DNA of 64,000 nucleotides, taken from NCBI GenBank assembly GCA_965205595.1, contig CBDBHI010000051.1, forward strand, positions 1-64,000, written 5' to 3'. Source of the stretch: CATQHP01 sp965205595. Its GTDB lineage: Bacteria > Acidobacteriota > Terriglobia > Bryobacterales > UBA6623. A program made the translations under genes and the position numbers. Numbering within the stretch: the first letter of the stretch is position 1; every line of letters begins with the position of its first letter. The notes under the pieces were generated by a model. It ran no database searches. It was given only the letters and a program-made list of their open reading frames with translations, and had not been told where the DNA came from. Positions 15,925 through 25,170 of the stretch are shown here, piece after piece.

Positions 15925-18030
15925 ATGACTAAGATCTTAATTCGGTTGTGCATTTTGCTGGTGGTAATCGGCATGGTTGCCGGCGGCTACTATCTGGTCC
16001 AACAGATGCCGGAAGATGAGTCTACGATTCCGCTTGCGCAAGTCAAGCGCGGAGATCTTGTCGTCAAGACGTTTTTGCGTGGCGAGTTGCGCGCCGTACG
16101 GTCGCTGACGCTGACCGCGCCTAACATTGGCACGCAGTCACAGATCACGCAATTGGCGCCGGCTGGAGCGCTGGCCAACCGCGCCAATCTTATCTTCGAA
16201 CTTGACGACTCTGAACGAGTCGCGGCTCTCGAAGACAGCCTGCTTTCAGTAGAAAAAATTCAAGAAGATCTCAAGAAAGCCGAAACCGAACTCGATATTC
16301 GCAAGAGTCAGGATGAAGTCGAAATCGTCCGCTCGAACTTTCAGGTGCGGCGCGCGGAGCTTGAAGTTCGCCGCAATGAACTTATCTCCGAGATCGATGC
16401 CCGCAAGAATGTGCTGACGCTCGAAGAGGCGCGCCGGCGCAAGCAAAAGCTAGAAGAGGACATCAAAAACCGCTTGCAGCAGCGCGAAGCCGAGCTCGCT
16501 GTTCTGCGCGAACAGCTCAATAAGGCGCAGCTCGACGTTGACCGCGACCGTAGACGGATCGAGCAGTCACGCGTTCTAGCGCCGATGACCGGGCTGGTCT
16601 CGGTTCTCCAGAACCGCTCCGGCGGGCGCGGCGGCTTTGGGCAGTCGACGCCCGACATTCGCGAGGGCGATCAGATTCCAGCCGGAATGGCCGTAGCTCA
16701 GTTGCTCGACCTTTCGGAAATGGAGCTCGTCACAAAGGTCGAAGAAGTCGAGCGCGCGAATCTCAAAGAACAGCAATCGGTTGTAATCCGTCTAGATGCC
16801 CTACCAGGCAAGGAGATTGAAGGCAAGATCCAACGCCTCGGTAACACCGCATCGACAAATATCTTCGCCGGCGAGGCGACGAAGAAGTTTGAGTGCGTCA
16901 TCTCGATTGACATGCGCCAACTGCTCACCAACGTCGGGGCCGATAGCGAGCGCATCAAGCGCATCATGGCAACGGCGCGGGCAAATGCCGCTACCGGCTA
17001 CGGCGCCTCCTCCACTGGCGCCGGACAGGGCGCCGGCAATCGCCAAGGTCGCGGTGGCCAAGGGCCCCAAGCTGCACCCGGCGGACCCGGTGGCCAACAA
17101 CAGGCCCAGGCCGGTGGACGCCAGCGTGGTCAAGGTGGCGGTGGACAAGGTCAAGGTGCCCAGGGTGGACAACGCGCTGGCGGACAGGGCGGCCCTGGCG
17201 GACAGCAACGAGCCGGTGGGCAAGGAGGGCGCGGCGGTGGAGGCGGTGGTTTTGATCCCGCGGCGATACTAGCCCGGTTGCCCGAGGCCTCACGCAAGAA
17301 AGCGGAAGCTCTATTAAAAGGCCGCAGTCCGCAGGCATTAAGCGCCGAGGAACGTCAACAATTCCGTCAAATCATGCAGTCCGCATTCCAAGGCGGTGGT
17401 GCCGGTGCCGGCGGAGCCGGAGGACGTGGTGGCGCTGCCGGCGGTGCGCGTGGCGGTGGTGCGCGTGGCGGCGGTGCACCTGGTGGTCTTGGTGCGCCCG
17501 GTGGCGGTTTTGGCGGCGCGGGCGGCGGCGGAGCGCGGGCTGGAGGTGCTGGCGGCCCCGGTGGTCGTGGCGGTGGCGGCGGCGCGAGTGGCCCGACCTC
17601 AAGTGGTTCCGAATTCAACGAAGCCCAGCGCAATGCGGCCGTATTGCCGCGTCCTCCCGAAGAAGGTTCCGACATCGACATCTTGCTGCGTCCCGGACTG
17701 CTGGCTGACGCGGAAGTAATCGTCGAAAGCATTCCCGATACGCTCTACATTCCATTTCAAGCCGTGTTTGGCGATGGCGTCGACTCGATCGTCTACGTAA
17801 TGGAGGGCAACAGGCCGGTGGCTCGGAAAGTCACGCTTGGCCGGCGCTCCGAATCGCAAATCGCCGTCACTGATGGTCTCGAAGAGGGTGAGATGATCGC
17901 CCTCCAGGCCCCTGATGCGGCGGGCGGCGCGGCGTCGAAAAAAGCCACGAAGAAGTCCTCTGGGCCGGCCTTACCAACCGGCGGCGGAGGCGGCTTCGGC
18001 GGTGCCGGCGGCGGAAGACGAGGCGGCTGA
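15925..18030 (+). CDS. Second periplasmic adaptor with large Gly/Gln-rich insert
   Basis: This 701-residue HlyD-type adaptor is much longer than the usual 350-450. It has an N-terminal TM helix (about residues 4-25), a coiled coil (about 105-215) and a lipoyl/barrel region to about 350. An insert of about 210 residues (352-562) is made almost entirely of Gly, Ala, Gln and Arg, interrupted by one helical segment (FDPAAILARLPEASRKKAEA). The barrel then resumes (DIDILLRPGLLADAEVIVES) and a GGGGGFGGAGGGRR-type tail ends the protein. The insert sits inside the beta-barrel/membrane-proximal region and should be disordered in the periplasm. Its role is unknown; it could sense or bind cell-wall material. 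The gene ends 3 nt before the permease ATG. Confidence 0.85.
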   Translation: MTKILIRLCILLVVIGMVAGGYYLVQQMPEDESTIPLAQVKRGDLVVKTFLRGELRAVRSLTLTAPNIGTQSQITQLAPAGALANRANLIFELDDSERVAALEDSLLSVEKIQEDLKKAETELDIRKSQDEVEIVRSNFQVRRAELEVRRNELISEIDARKNVLTLEEARRRKQKLEEDIKNRLQQREAELAVLREQLNKAQLDVDRDRRRIEQSRVLAPMTGLVSVLQNRSGGRGGFGQSTPDIREGDQIPAGMAVAQLLDLSEMELVTKVEEVERANLKEQQSVVIRLDALPGKEIEGKIQRLGNTASTNIFAGEATKKFECVISIDMRQLLTNVGADSERIKRIMATARANAATGYGASSTGAGQGAGNRQGRGGQGPQAAPGGPGGQQQAQAGGRQRGQGGGGQGQGAQGGQRAGGQGGPGGQQRAGGQGGRGGGGGGFDPAAILARLPEASRKKAEALLKGRSPQALSAEERQQFRQIMQSAFQGGGAGAGGAGGRGGAAGGARGGGARGGGAPGGLGAPGGGFGGAGGGGARAGGAGGPGGRGGGGGASGPTSSGSEFNEAQRNAAVLPRPPEEGSDIDILLRPGLLADAEVIVESIPDTLYIPFQAVFGDGVDSIVYVMEGNRPVARKVTLGRRSESQIAVTDGLEEGEMIALQAPDAAGGAASKKATKKSSGPALPTGGGGGFGGAGGGRRGG

Positions 18031-18033
18031 TTG

Positions 18034-19287
18034 ATGCAGATTCCGAACGTATTGCCCGAGCTCTTCATGGGGCTCGGCAGCCTTCTGGCTCATAAACTTC
18101 GCACGCTGCTGACGATGCTCGGCATGATCTTTGGCGTTGGCGCCGTCGTGGCCATGCTGTCGATCACCGAAGGCGCTCAGCAGGAGATGGTCCGCTATAT
18201 CGATCTGCTCGGTGTCAACAACATTGTGGTGGAGGCGAATGAGGCTGTTGATCGCGATACGCTGCTTGCCGTCAGACAGAACTCGCCGGGCCTAACGTTC
18301 AGAGATGCTAGGGCGATTGAAGCCAATGTGCCCAACGTCGCGGACCTATCTCCGCGAAAGACGTTTACTCCGACCAGCATTCTGCCGCGGACGGATTCGG
18401 AGATTCCACAACTGCTCGGCGTCTTGCCTAACTACACCGAGATCTACAACCTTGCACTGCTAGAGGGCCGGTTCTTCTCGGAAGAAGAAAATCTTCGCTC
18501 CGCACCCGTATGCGTTCTTGGCGAGCGCGCCAAACTCAATATTCTGGGTTACGGCAATGCCGTGGGCAAGTATGTCAAGGTCAACGAAGTCTGGCTGCGT
18601 GTCATCGGAGTGATGGCGCCGCAGGCGACGGCGGAGTCTGGCGTAGAAGGCCTTGAGGCCGACGATCGCAACAACCTGGTATTGGCGCCACTCAATTCGG
18701 TGATGCGCCGCTTCGAAGACAACAACAGCTATCTCAAAGACGAGATTGACGGTATCTTTATCAGAGTCCAGTCCGAAGAGGACCCGATCGAAACTTCGCA
18801 AATCGTGCGCGCGATCCTCAACGCGACGCACAACGCAACTAGCGATTTCTCAGTGCTCGTTCCCGCCGACTTGCTGGCTCAGCGCGCACAGCAGCAGCTT
18901 GTTTTTCAGGTCGTGATGATCTGTATCGCGGGCATATCGCTGCTTGTCGGCGGCATCGGCATCATGAACATCATGCTTGCCACGGTACTTGAGCGGACGC
19001 GCGAGATCGGCATCCGCCGCGCCATCGGCGCGCGCCAACGCGACATCGTCAGGCAGTTCCTAATCGAGGCCGTGTTGATATCGATCTTAGGCGGCCTGAT
19101 CGGCATCGCCACCGGATTTGGTGGCTCGAAAATGATCGCCGCTATTGCCGGCTGGTCGACGGTGGTCACCGCGCTCTCGATCATCGTTTCGTTTGGGGTT
19201 TCGGTATTCATCGGCTTGCTATTTGGAATCTACCCAGCGGTCCAAGCGGCCAAGCTCGATCCTATTGAGGCCATTCGTTATGAGTAA
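18034..19287 (+). CDS. MacB/FtsX-type ABC transporter permease
   Basis: The protein has 417 residues from ATG 18034; a TTG at 18031 is an alternative start. There is one N-terminal TM helix (LRTLLTMLGMIFGVGAVVAM), a large periplasmic MacB_PCD domain (about residues 50-270) and three C-terminal TM helices in an FtsX domain (GGIGIMNIMLATVLERTREI, then RRAIGARQRDIVRQF, then LLFGIYPAVQAAKLDPIEAI). These are mechanotransmission permeases that drive export from the periplasm through TolC. The ATPase domain that MacB carries at its N-terminus is absent, and no ATPase gene lies in the operon. Confidence 0.9.
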   Translation: MQIPNVLPELFMGLGSLLAHKLRTLLTMLGMIFGVGAVVAMLSITEGAQQEMVRYIDLLGVNNIVVEANEAVDRDTLLAVRQNSPGLTFRDARAIEANVPNVADLSPRKTFTPTSILPRTDSEIPQLLGVLPNYTEIYNLALLEGRFFSEEENLRSAPVCVLGERAKLNILGYGNAVGKYVKVNEVWLRVIGVMAPQATAESGVEGLEADDRNNLVLAPLNSVMRRFEDNNSYLKDEIDGIFIRVQSEEDPIETSQIVRAILNATHNATSDFSVLVPADLLAQRAQQQLVFQVVMICIAGISLLVGGIGIMNIMLATVLERTREIGIRRAIGARQRDIVRQFLIEAVLISILGGLIGIATGFGGSKMIAAIAGWSTVVTALSIIVSFGVSVFIGLLFGIYPAVQAAKLDPIEAIRYE

Positions 19288-20953
19288 TACCTCGAAAAAT
19301 TTTGAAAACAGAATGACTCGACTGATTCTTTTCGCCGCGCTACTGAGCGCACTGACGCCGTTGACGGCGCAGCTAAACACGTTTCCTGATGGGGCGTACT
19401 TCAAGGAACAGTGGCAATCGGCGCCATATGAAGTCGAGATCGCCTCCGTCGCCAATCTCGAGGACTTCGTCGTCGATGACAAGGTCGAGCTTTCGCTCCG
19501 TGCGTACCTTGAACTGGTGATGTCCAATCACACCGATGTGCAGATCCAGAAGCTGTCGGTGCTCGAAGGACAGAACGCCATCCAAAGCGCGTTCAGCCCG
19601 TTCGACCCCAACCTCACTCTCAACTTCAATACAAACCGCAGTACCAACCCTTCGCAAGACGTCTTGCAGGGCGGCGACGTTGTTAGTAGCCTGCGACAGA
19701 ACGGCGGATTCACGTATCGTCAAACGCTCGATACGGGCACGAACTATCAAGTCAGCTTTACCGGCGTAAAGAACTCAAGCAGTAGTTCGTTTCGAACTTT
19801 CAATCCCTCGATTCAAGACTCTCTGCAATTCAATCTGACGCAGCCCCTGCTTAGGGATCGTGGCCGCGGCATCCAGCGCATTCCGATTTTAATTGCCGAG
19901 TCGCGGCTGGATCTCACGAAAGCCCAGGTGCTGCAGCGTGTGATTAACATCGTCGCGCAGGCCGAGAATCTCTACTGGCAGGTTGTTTCGAATCGCGAGA
20001 ATCTCGGCGTTCAAGAGAACAACCTTGAACTTCGCAGAAAGTTCCTAGAGCGTTCGCAGCGAGAACTCGAACTCGGAGCAATCTCGCCACTCGACATATA
20101 CCAACCCGAGCAAAATTTCGCGACAGCCCAGGTTGGCGTGACGCGAGCGCGCTTTCGTTTACAGCAAGCCGAGGATCGCGTGCGACGCCAAATCGGCGCC
20201 GATCTGCATCCCGATATCCGCAATTTGAGTCTGGTGCTGACCGAGTCAGCCGACCCGCCGGTTTACGTCCCCTCCTTCGAGCCGGAAGAAACCATCGCCA
20301 AGGCATTGCAACTGCGGCCGGAGATTGAACAGCGTCGGCGGAATTTGCAGATTGACGATTATTCGATCAAGCGCGATACGAACTCGCTGCGACCCGACCT
20401 GTCTCTGACCGCCGGGTACAGCGCAACCGGATTGGGCGGCAACCTATTCGAGACGTCACTCCTCGGCGGGACGGCGGGTAACTTTATTCCCGGTGGCGTT
20501 GGCGATGCCCTCGACCAACTTTTTCAGTTTCGCTTCCCCACCTATTCGATGGGCTTGAGCCTGCAGCTTCCGCTCCGAAATCGCCGTGCCGCGGCGAATT
20601 TGGCGAACAGTGTCATTTCGAAAAAACGAAACCTCTACAACCTGCGCTCGCTCGAACAGGAAATTCGTCTGGCGGTGCTCAACGCCATCGCCGGCGTTGA
20701 ACTCAGCAAAGCTGCAATGCAGCAAGCCGCTGTCGCGCTAGACTTCTCGCGCAAACGCCTCGATGCCGAACAGAAAAAGTACGACCTGGGCGTCAACACC
20801 GCCTTCATCGTCCTCGACGCGCAAGACGATCTCGTGCAGAGTGAAGCGGACTTGTTGCAGGAATCGATCGGCTACCGTCAGGCAATAGTGACACTATTAC
20901 AGTCGACTGGCGAACTGCTGGAATCCCGCGGAATTAAGCTCCGCTACGACTAG
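19280..20953 (+). CDS. TolC-family outer-membrane efflux protein
   Basis: I take the ATG at 19280, with GAGG 9 nt upstream, overlapping the permease stop by 8 nt. The ATG at 19313 is the alternative and starts directly at the signal peptide MTRLILFAALLSALTPLTAQ. The remaining ~530 residues show the two-fold outer-membrane efflux repeat: SLRAYLELVMSNHTDVQIQ with helical hairpins, SPLDIYQPEQNFATAQVGV, then TYSMGLSLQLPLRNRRAAAN and YDLGVNTAFIVLDAQDDLV in the second half. It supplies the outer-membrane channel for the two adaptors and the permease. Confidence 0.9.
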   Translation: MSNTSKNFENRMTRLILFAALLSALTPLTAQLNTFPDGAYFKEQWQSAPYEVEIASVANLEDFVVDDKVELSLRAYLELVMSNHTDVQIQKLSVLEGQNAIQSAFSPFDPNLTLNFNTNRSTNPSQDVLQGGDVVSSLRQNGGFTYRQTLDTGTNYQVSFTGVKNSSSSSFRTFNPSIQDSLQFNLTQPLLRDRGRGIQRIPILIAESRLDLTKAQVLQRVINIVAQAENLYWQVVSNRENLGVQENNLELRRKFLERSQRELELGAISPLDIYQPEQNFATAQVGVTRARFRLQQAEDRVRRQIGADLHPDIRNLSLVLTESADPPVYVPSFEPEETIAKALQLRPEIEQRRRNLQIDDYSIKRDTNSLRPDLSLTAGYSATGLGGNLFETSLLGGTAGNFIPGGVGDALDQLFQFRFPTYSMGLSLQLPLRNRRAAANLANSVISKKRNLYNLRSLEQEIRLAVLNAIAGVELSKAAMQQAAVALDFSRKRLDAEQKKYDLGVNTAFIVLDAQDDLVQSEADLLQESIGYRQAIVTLLQSTGELLESRGIKLRYD

Positions 20954-21000
20954 TCACGAAACGAAACCTCCCGAGTGACAGCCTGGTCCGGCTTCAAGGC

Positions 21001-21006
21001 TATAAT
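21001..21006 (+). promoter_or_regulatory. Possible -10 element upstream of the DUF3500 gene
   Basis: A perfect TATAAT lies 35 nt upstream of the GTG start of the DUF3500 gene. No well-spaced -35 is obvious (a GTGACA is about 20 nt upstream), so this is a tentative promoter. Confidence 0.35.
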
Positions 21007-21040
21007 CTCATCGGGCTCATTGCCTCGCCGGAGGAATATC

Positions 21041-22177
21041 GTGAATCGAATTCGAGTGTCCCGTGCCGCGTTGTTGCTGCTTTTCACATTGGCGATTTCG
21101 GTCGCCTATGAACCCGCTAAAACTGAAGCGCTGATGGCTGGCGCCGCCGGCCACTTTGTCCAGTCGCTCGACCGCATGCAGGCGATGGGGACGGTTTTCA
21201 AGTTTGATTCGCCGCAGCGGACTGCCTGGCACTACTTTCCAGAGCCCGGGTTCACCGATGAGTACGGCTACGTCCGCAACGGAATCACCTTCCACAAGAT
21301 GGACCCTAAGCAACGTCACTTCGCCTATGGACTGTTGAGTTCGGGGCTTGGCCGCGACGGGTTTGGCAAAGCGATGAATGTGATGGCGCTTGAAGAGATC
21401 GTGCGTGTGATCGAAGACGACCACTCCGGCTATCGCGATGCCGACAGCTTTCATTTCTCGGTGTTCGGCGAACCGTCACTAACCGGCGATTGGGCTTGGC
21501 GCGTGGAAGGCCATCACCTGTCGCTGCACTATCTCATCAAGAACGGCGAGCTGGTTTCAGCTAGCCCGACGTTCTTTGGGGCGAACCCGCACGAGGCGCC
21601 GCAAGGTTTACATAAGGGATTTCGGGCCCTCTCAAGCGAAGAAGATCTGGCCCGCTCACTCATTAAGTCTCTCGACGCGTCGCAACGCAAGACGGCGATT
21701 TTCGACAAAGCGGCGCCGTACGACATTGTTACGATGGCCGACGACCGCGCGAAGTTGGATGGCGATCCGCAGGGGCTTGCGGCGTCGAAGCTGAGTGACA
21801 AGCACTACGACCAATTGCTCGGGTTGATCGCGGAGTACGCCTACAACATGCCTCCCGAGGTAGCCGCGCGGCGCATGAAGATGGCCCGTGACACACCTCG
21901 CGAGAAGTTATTCTTCGGCTGGGCGGGCGACATCGAGCGCGCGGCGCCACAGCCGATTAAGATCGGCAGCAAGACCACCGAGAATCGCCACATCGCGGGG
22001 AATTACTACCGTATCCAGTCGCCGGAATTTTTGATCGAGTACGCCAATACGCAGAATCAAGCGAATCACAGCCACTCGGTTTGGCGCGAGTTTGACGGCG
22101 ATTTCGGTTACGACGTGATGGCCGCTCACTTCAGCGGCGAGAGCCACGGTCGACGATCTGACGTCGACGCCGACTAG
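21041..22177 (+). CDS. DUF3500 family exported protein
   Basis: The 378-residue protein starts on GTG 21041, chosen because GGAGG (21029-21033) lies 7 nt upstream and a signal peptide follows (RVSRAALLLLFTLAISVAYE). Family-like segments include SFHFSVFGEPSLTGDWAWRV, GHHLSLHYLI and the C-terminal IQSPEFLIEYANTQNQANHS followed by WREFDGDFG. DUF3500 proteins are secreted and of unknown function; several conserved His and Glu residues in the GHHLSLH and C-terminal segments suggest metal binding. It does not obviously belong to the preceding export operon. Confidence 0.8.
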   Translation: MNRIRVSRAALLLLFTLAISVAYEPAKTEALMAGAAGHFVQSLDRMQAMGTVFKFDSPQRTAWHYFPEPGFTDEYGYVRNGITFHKMDPKQRHFAYGLLSSGLGRDGFGKAMNVMALEEIVRVIEDDHSGYRDADSFHFSVFGEPSLTGDWAWRVEGHHLSLHYLIKNGELVSASPTFFGANPHEAPQGLHKGFRALSSEEDLARSLIKSLDASQRKTAIFDKAAPYDIVTMADDRAKLDGDPQGLAASKLSDKHYDQLLGLIAEYAYNMPPEVAARRMKMARDTPREKLFFGWAGDIERAAPQPIKIGSKTTENRHIAGNYYRIQSPEFLIEYANTQNQANHSHSVWREFDGDFGYDVMAAHFSGESHGRRSDVDAD

Positions 22178-22199
22178 CAGGGTTGCCGCGGATTAGCTG

Positions 22200-22930
22200 C
22201 TATTCCCAGCGGAAGACTTTCGTTGAGATCGCGCTACAAAGCGCAAAATTGAGAACTAGTGCGCCCACCTCGACGAGATACTGCGACCAATAACCGCCGC
22301 TCAATATTCCGCGCAGAAGCGAGACGGCATTGGTCACCGGCAGGGCGCCGGCTAGCTCCGGCCACGGTGAGGGCAGTACGTCGAGGGGAAAGAACAGCCC
22401 CGAGATCGCCAGCATTGGAAAGAGCACCGCGTTCGCAACGGGCCGAGCGAACCGTGCCGTGGGTACGATGCTCGCGACGACGAAACCGATCGAGACAATA
22501 CTCAGCGTGCTGATTAGCAACGCTATCGCGAAACTCAACGAGTTCTCACCGAACGCGCCGGGGTAATAGCGCTTGCCGGCAGGAAGAGAATTCCGAAAGC
22601 CAGAGCTGTCAACAGCAGCTTGACGATGACGTGGGCCCCCAGAATCGTCACCGGCCGCAGGGCCGTCGCGCGAAGGCGTTTCAAGATGCCACCTTCGCGA
22701 TAAATCGCGATGATCGCGGTCAGCGAGGTGACGGCGCTTAGGGCAACAAAAAGTGACGCGAGGATGACCGGCTGAACGAGCGAATCCGGACCCGCGGCCG
22801 CCGATCCGCCCGCCCTGCCGAGCAGCAGGAATATGATCACCGGCAAGCCGACACTGCCGACCACACCCATTGGCTCGCGCATGAAGACCTTGATCTCGAC
22901 CCAAGTCAGCTTCCACAGGCCCTTCAGCAT
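22200..22930 (-). pseudogene. ABC-2 type transporter permease, frameshifted
   Basis: The frame from ATG 22930 gives the first half (LWKLTWVEIKVFMREPMGVV, TM1 and TM2, GGILKRLRATALRPVTILGA). The frame ending at 22200 gives the second half (LSFAIALLISTLSIVSIGFV, NAVLFPMLAISGLFFPLDVL, LPVTNAVSLLRGILSGGYW). Together they make a ~243-residue ABC-2 permease with six TM segments. One missing base near 22575-22590 separates them; restoring it would read about LFLPGKRYYPGAFGENS. The ATPase gene of the same exporter lies 6 nt upstream. Either the transporter is dead or the base is a sequence error. Confidence 0.8.
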
Positions 22931-22936
22931 TTCTCG

Positions 22937-23857
22937 TTAGTCCCTAATTCCATGGCCGGTGAGCTTCAAGAAAACGTCCTCGAGTGTCGGTACTACGGTC
23001 CGAAAGTCGGTCACTCGAATTGCTTCCTCAGAAATGAAATGAATCATCTCGGAGACGAAATCCGGCCCGCTTCCGTTGACCGAATAGGTTAAGCCGTCGC
23101 GGCGTACGGCCTCGACTGAGGGGAGGCGCCCGACCATTTCGGCGACTCCCTCGCGGTCACATGAAAACACGACGCTCCTTTGTGGGCAATGCTTCTCGAC
23201 GAGCGCTAGCGGGCTGCCCATCTCGATGACTTTGCCTTCCTCAATGATTACGATGCGATCGCATAGCCGCTCCGCCTCTTCCATCAAGTGGGTGGTCAAG
23301 AACACCGTCTTGCCGCGGTCGCGGATGCCCGTAACCAGGCTCCAAATCGCGCGGCGTGCTTGTGGGTCGAGGCCCGTAGTTAGTTCGTTTAGGAATACGA
23401 CATCGGGGTCGTGAATCAACGCCAGAGCGATGAACAGCCGTTGTTTTTGGCCGCCCGAAAGCGTCATGAAGCGAGCGTTGCGCTTGTCCGCGAGACCGAG
23501 CTGCTCGATCAGCCCGACGGTGTCGATGTTCCTTGGATAGAGCGAAGACCACAAGTCCACCGCCTCCCAGACTTTGATTCGCTTTTGCAGCTGCGCCTCT
23601 TGAAGCTGAATGCCGATGCGAGACTGCAGCTTGTAAACGTCGCGGCGGGGGTCCAACCCCAGCACTGAAATAGAACCGCTATCTGGCTTCCGAATTCCCT
23701 CGACGCACTCCATCGCGGTCGTCTTTCCGGCTCCGTTGGGGCCGATCAGGCCAAAGATCTCGCCCTCGTGCAGGGCAAACGAGACGTCATCGACGGCGAC
23801 GGTCGACCCAGAGGTTTTTCGCAAGTTCGCAACTTCGATGACGGGGGCGGATTGCAC
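22937..23857 (-). CDS. ABC transporter ATP-binding protein with altered Walker B
   Basis: The 306-residue ATPase belongs to the ABC-2/drug-exporter (CcmA-like) class. Walker A is GPNGAGKTT (39-47), the signature is LSGGQKQR (133-140), and the H-loop is in LTTHLMEEAERLCDRI. Walker B is VVFLNE: the usual aspartate is Asn157, and the following motif is LTTGLDP rather than PTxGLDP. The Walker B Asp coordinates Mg2+, so hydrolysis may be impaired. A C-terminal extension (about 240-306) is the DUF4162-type domain of such proteins. It forms a two-gene unit with the frameshifted permease. Confidence 0.9.
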   Translation of the reverse strand: MQSAPVIEVANLRKTSGSTVAVDDVSFALHEGEIFGLIGPNGAGKTTAMECVEGIRKPDSGSISVLGLDPRRDVYKLQSRIGIQLQEAQLQKRIKVWEAVDLWSSLYPRNIDTVGLIEQLGLADKRNARFMTLSGGQKQRLFIALALIHDPDVVFLNELTTGLDPQARRAIWSLVTGIRDRGKTVFLTTHLMEEAERLCDRIVIIEEGKVIEMGSPLALVEKHCPQRSVVFSCDREGVAEMVGRLPSVEAVRRDGLTYSVNGSGPDFVSEMIHFISEEAIRVTDFRTVVPTLEDVFLKLTGHGIRD

Positions 23858-23908
23858 GGCTTAGTCTTTAATCGTCGCACCGCCCACGGCCCCGTTGCGC
23901 GCCGTCAC

Positions 23909-25108
23909 TCAAGATTTGCGATATTGCAGCAGGCCGGTCGAGCCTTTCGGCGGGTGTGCCCGGATCGCCTCTTCGTTGGGCTCCGTCCCCCAGCCGGGTC
24001 GATCAGGAATGATCAGATGCCCGTCTTCGATCGGCGGCATGTGAGTGAACAGCTCCTCGTCCCAGGGGATGCGGTCGATGTCGATTTCCATGATGCGCAA
24101 GTTGGGGACGGCGGCGGCGAAGTGCGCGTTCATCATCGTGCAGAGATGTCCGTAGAAATTGTGCGGGGCGACGTTGACTTCGTAAGCTTCGGCGCTGGCG
24201 GCGCATTTCATCGATTGCCAGACGCCGTTCCAAACGGCGTCGATGATCGCTACGTCAACGGATTCTTGCTCGAGGTAGGGAAGGAAACTGCGTAGACCCA
24301 TCAGTGTTTCGAGACCGCTGATCGGGTGCGGGCTTTGTTGCCGGATGTGCGCCATCGCCTTGGGGTTGCGGGTGTCGATCTCGACCCAGAAAATGTCGAG
24401 GTCGCGAATTTCGCGGATGATCTTCAGATAGCCCTCGGTTGAGCAGTTGAAATTTAAGTCGAGCAGGATGTCGATGTCGGGCCCGGAGCCTTCGCGCATC
24501 GCTTCGAGATGCGCCCGGATGTTTCGTAGTACTTTGCGGTCAACATTACGCGCTGGTTCGAAAGGCGTGCCGAACCCAGGCCGCCAGCCTTTGACGCTGC
24601 CGTCCTCGTAGATGAATGTATTGGTCTTGAGGGCGCTGAACCCGCGCTCGCGAACTTCGGCGGCGATCGATCGGGTACCTTCGCTGTCGGTGATCGCCGG
24701 CTTGTAATAGGTGGGATGGTTGATCCGCCAAGTCGCGCAGTGCGACCAGTAGAGGCGAATGCGGTCGCGAATTTTCCCTCCGAGTAGCTCGTAGCACGGC
24801 ACGCCTAGCGACTTGGCTTTGGCCTCTAACAGCGCGTTCTCGATGGCACCGATGGCCTCGCCGACAACGCCACCGGCGCCCGGGCGCGTTGCGCAGAAAA
24901 GATCGGCGAAGATTCGCTCGTGCTCGCCGACTTCGCGGCCGAGTACCCGGTCGGCGAGTTGAGCGATTGCTGAGCTTACCCCGGGAGAGCCGAAGCCTTC
25001 GTCAAATTCGCTCCAGCCGACGATGCCGTCTTCGGCGGTAAGTTTGACGAAGTGGTAGTTGCGCCAGCCGGCGTCGCAGTGCAGGGTTTCAATTGCGCGG
25101 ACTTTCAT
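23909..25108 (-). CDS. Mandelate racemase/muconate lactonizing enzyme family (enolase superfamily)
   Basis: The 399-residue TIM-barrel enzyme belongs to the enolase superfamily, which abstracts the alpha-proton of carboxylic acids. Metal ligands are visible as Asp217 (LLDLNFN), Glu243 (FWVEID) and Glu267 (SGLET). Lys161 (ALKTN) is a candidate base on the second strand, and His316 (VAPHNFYG) with Asp290 (AIIDAVW) could form the acid/base dyad. This resembles sugar-acid dehydratases such as galactonate/gluconate dehydratase. The substrate is unknown. It faces folD divergently across 62 nt. Confidence 0.85.
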   Translation of the reverse strand: MKVRAIETLHCDAGWRNYHFVKLTAEDGIVGWSEFDEGFGSPGVSSAIAQLADRVLGREVGEHERIFADLFCATRPGAGGVVGEAIGAIENALLEAKAKSLGVPCYELLGGKIRDRIRLYWSHCATWRINHPTYYKPAITDSEGTRSIAAEVRERGFSALKTNTFIYEDGSVKGWRPGFGTPFEPARNVDRKVLRNIRAHLEAMREGSGPDIDILLDLNFNCSTEGYLKIIREIRDLDIFWVEIDTRNPKAMAHIRQQSPHPISGLETLMGLRSFLPYLEQESVDVAIIDAVWNGVWQSMKCAASAEAYEVNVAPHNFYGHLCTMMNAHFAAAVPNLRIMEIDIDRIPWDEELFTHMPPIEDGHLIIPDRPGWGTEPNEEAIRAHPPKGSTGLLQYRKS

Positions 25109-25170
25109 GGTGAGGTCTATCGTATCGCGGGCGCGTCCAACGTGCGGCTGCTACATTCGTTGTTTTAGCG

